In this document: piece by piece, positions 7,230 through 8,929 of the stretch
Layout of the letters: each line of letters begins with the position of its first letter
How positions within the stretch are numbered: the stretch's first letter is position 1
DNA from: an uncultured Sphingomonas sp.
Lineage (GTDB): Bacteria; Pseudomonadota; Alphaproteobacteria; Sphingomonadales; Sphingomonadaceae
DNA length: 8,929 bases
Direction: 5' to 3'
NCBI GenBank assembly: GCA_934555855.1
Contig: CAKTFL010000062.1
Coordinates: 1-8,929, forward strand
The notes under the pieces: model-generated
The model's database searches: none
Told to the model about the DNA's origin: nothing
The model's input: only the letters and a program-made list of their open reading frames with translations
Translations under genes and position numbers: made by a program

Positions 7230-8701
7230 CGCATCTGCTCCTGGCGTGCGGGAACGAGCTGCAGCCCACGGGCCGCCTCGCGCAGCCTCAGAAGGGCGGC
7301 CCGGCCGACCGGCATCGCCGCGAGGATTGCGAAGGCGACTGCATAGGCGGCCGCCAGCAGCAAGGCCGTGCCGAGCACGCCCGCCGGCGCATAGCTTCTG
7401 TCGAGCATCGCCACGGCCACTCCCGCGGCCAGCATGGCCGGCGCGAACGGTGCCAGTGCACCGAGCAGGTCGGCCAGGCGTACCGGGCCTCGCCGCGTCG
7501 CTCGCCAGAACAGGACCGGCATGACGAGTGCGGTGGTGACGACATAGATCCGCGCCACACCCTCGGGACCCCATGGAAGCCCGACAGCGAACCCCGCGCA
7601 TATCAGGGCGCTGTTGAAGGCGCCGACCCACATCATCTCCCGGCTGCGCCCCTGGCTGACATACAGCCAGCCGAGCGGGTTGGTGACGAGCTGAAGCGAG
7701 ACGGCCGCCGCGAGCCAGGTCAGGATCGGCGCTGCCGCCAGCCAGTGCTTGCCCAGCACGATGAGGATCACGCGCTCGGGTGAGGCGACGGCGAAGGCGA
7801 TCAGGGGCACGGTGACCAGCAGCGCGCTTTGCAGGGTTGACAGAAACACCGTGCGGTAGCGCGCCGCCTCATTGCGGGTACGGACCAGCACTGGCGTGAC
7901 CACCCGGTTGAGCGGTGCGTTGACGAACAGCAGCGGCAGGCTGGCGATGCGATAGCCGCGATCATAGAGCCCCAGCGGCACGCTGCCCCACACCCTGCCG
8001 ATCAGGATGTTGTCCAGGTTGCGCGCGGCGAAGTTGCACAGGCTGAACCCCAGCATGTTGCCGCCGAACCCGACCAGGTCGCGCACCTTGGCCAGCGGCG
8101 CGGGCCGTCCCGGCGTCCATCCGCTGAGCAGCCATGCCATCAGAAAGGTCGTGCCGCCGGTAGCCGCAGCGCGCACCCAGATTGCCCAATAGCTGGGGTG
8201 GATCAGTGCCACTCCGATGGCGGCCACCAGCCCGGCGACATTGGCCGTCAGGTCGATCGCGACCATTCGGCCGTAATGCATTTTGCGATTGAGCAAGGCG
8301 AGGTGCTGCACCGCCAGCGCGCCGAGCACGATCAGCCCGCCCGAGGCCATGGTCAGCGGCACCAGTCGCGGGTCCCCGTAGAAGGCCGCTACCAGCGGCG
8401 CTCCCGCGACCAGTATCGCGGCAAGGGCGGCGCCGATCGACAGGTTGACCCAGAACAGGGTGCTCAGCTCACCCGCATCGATCCGGTCGCGTTGGATGAC
8501 CGCCGACGTCAGGCCGCCGTCCTGAAGCAGAGTCGCGAACAGGATCAACGGATAGATCATGGCCATCAGGCCGAAATCGCGTGGCTGCAGCAGCCGCGCC
8601 ATCACGACGATGAATAATAGTTGCAACAGCGCCGCGGCACCCTGTCCCATGCCCGTCAGCAGGGCGCCCCTGACCATCGTCTTGCCTATGTGGCCAGCCA
8701 C
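7226..8701 (-). CDS. Polysaccharide flippase, WzxC-like member of the MOP superfamily
   Basis: This 491-aa integral inner-membrane protein would flip an undecaprenyl-linked oligosaccharide from the cytoplasmic to the periplasmic face. It is a succession of about 12-14 hydrophobic segments with short charged loops. Family signatures are ARLLQPRDFGLMAM (35-48), QDGGLTSAVIQRDRI (60-74) leading into LFWVNLSIG (82-90), and LDNILIGRVWG (229-239) followed by LGLYDRGYR, with WGPEGVARIYVVTT in the C-terminal half. Length and order match the lipopolysaccharide/O-antigen exporter group. The start is GTG 8701-8699, with GGGGGA about five bases upstream; an internal ATG at codon 9 has a poorer site. It ends in an ATGA overlap with the family-2 glycosyltransferase, so the two are co-translated. 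The transported glycan cannot be named; the neighbouring UDP-xylose synthase makes a xylose-containing unit a reasonable guess. Confidence 0.93.
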   Translation of the reverse strand: MAGHIGKTMVRGALLTGMGQGAAALLQLLFIVVMARLLQPRDFGLMAMIYPLILFATLLQDGGLTSAVIQRDRIDAGELSTLFWVNLSIGAALAAILVAGAPLVAAFYGDPRLVPLTMASGGLIVLGALAVQHLALLNRKMHYGRMVAIDLTANVAGLVAAIGVALIHPSYWAIWVRAAATGGTTFLMAWLLSGWTPGRPAPLAKVRDLVGFGGNMLGFSLCNFAARNLDNILIGRVWGSVPLGLYDRGYRIASLPLLFVNAPLNRVVTPVLVRTRNEAARYRTVFLSTLQSALLVTVPLIAFAVASPERVILIVLGKHWLAAAPILTWLAAAVSLQLVTNPLGWLYVSQGRSREMMWVGAFNSALICAGFAVGLPWGPEGVARIYVVTTALVMPVLFWRATRRGPVRLADLLGALAPFAPAMLAAGVAVAMLDRSYAPAGVLGTALLLAAAYAVAFAILAAMPVGRAALLRLREAARGLQLVPARQEQMR

Positions 8702-8929
8702 CAGTTTCCCCCGTCTGTTGACCCGTGTTCCGGTGCCTACAGCGGCGGGGCCGATCGTGGGGATGCGGGATTGCCTTGGGTGTTTTTGCCGCCACCGTCC
8801 GACGAGAATATCGAGCCGCGTCAGTTAGATATCACATGGATTATGTCTGCCGCCGTCGATGAGGCATATTATCATGACCAATCATTCATGACGACGCGCA
8901 GGGGTATGTTGCGATGATCGGAGTAAACC
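8702..8929. other. Upstream region of the flippase operon, with TCATGA repeat
   Basis: These 228 bases carry no convincing complete gene. The half nearest the flippase is GC-rich leader, whereas 8821-8895 is clearly richer in A and T, as expected for a promoter area. It contains TATTAT (8867-8872), readable on the other strand as ATAATA, and two copies of the palindrome TCATGA (8872-8877 and 8886-8891) separated by eight bases. That arrangement could be a dimeric operator or chance. A leftward promoter for the flippase operon and a rightward one for a gene at the edge could both lie here. Confidence 0.4.
8914..8929 (+). CDS. Possible first codons of a rightward gene at the window edge
   Basis: ATG at 8914-8916 is preceded by AGGGG (8900-8904) at a nine-base spacing and by an AT-richer, promoter-like stretch. 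Only five codons (M-I-G-V-N) are visible before the window ends, so nothing can be said of its product. Divergence from the flippase would make it the start of another polysaccharide or regulatory unit. Confidence 0.25.

Noticed and set aside
6615..7346. 243-codon plus-strand frame opposite the GT2 gene
   Set aside because: It is antisense to a gene with intact GT2 motifs and crosses into the flippase gene. No domain was recognised.
7230..7631. 134-codon upstream extension of the GT2 frame
   Set aside because: It lies wholly inside the flippase gene in another frame and is low-complexity Arg/Gly/Ala sequence. The GT2 fold begins just after ATG 7229, which has its own binding site.
8621..8917. 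98-codon plus-strand frame over the flippase start
   Set aside because: It overlaps the flippase N-terminus on the opposite strand, has no binding site and no recognisable motif.
1..8929. CRISPR arrays, tRNA or rRNA genes, insertion sequences
   Set aside because: No regularly spaced direct repeats, tRNA-like cloverleaf or T-loop motif, transposase-like protein or terminal inverted repeats were seen when reading both strands.

Overview
The window looks like a chromosomal stretch from a GC-rich alphaproteobacterium, probably a sphingomonad or a relative. That placement rests on strong G/C preference at third codon positions, the style of the proteins, and a large protein of the type I secretion (RTX) kind. 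It is inference, because no ribosomal RNA or other marker gene is present. The content is surface-polysaccharide biosynthesis plus one very large, probably secreted, sugar-interacting protein.

Layout. Positions 1-3943 (minus strand) hold the first 1,314 codons of a giant open reading frame that runs off the left edge. It has an N-terminal glucose/sorbosone-dehydrogenase-like propeller, a short Asp-rich calcium site, a LamG-like beta-sandwich, an internal RTX-like block, a malectin-like domain and further beta-rich sequence. Positions 3944-4298 are a divergent intergenic region with a near-perfect inverted repeat and promoter-like sequence. Two plus-strand genes follow: a family-25-type glycosyltransferase (4299-5105) and a UDP-glucuronate decarboxylase, or UDP-xylose synthase (5274-6314). 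Converging on them from the right are two translationally coupled minus-strand genes: a polysaccharide flippase of the WzxC/MOP type (8701-7226) and a family-2 glycosyltransferase (7229-6336). A perfect 10-bp GC hairpin lies where the two transcription units meet. The last 228 bases (8702-8929) are a relatively AT-rich upstream region with a TCATGA repeat and perhaps the first codons of a rightward gene.

How the genes fit together (inference from family roles). The decarboxylase would supply UDP-xylose. The two glycosyltransferases would add sugars to a lipid-linked repeat unit or lipopolysaccharide, and the flippase would move the finished unit across the inner membrane. No polymerase (Wzy), chain-length regulator, export channel or priming transferase is in the window, so this is one edge of a larger cluster. 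The giant protein has no Sec signal and carries an RTX-like block, so it is most simply read as a type I secretion substrate that binds or oxidises carbohydrate at the cell surface. Its transporter and its C-terminus are outside the window.
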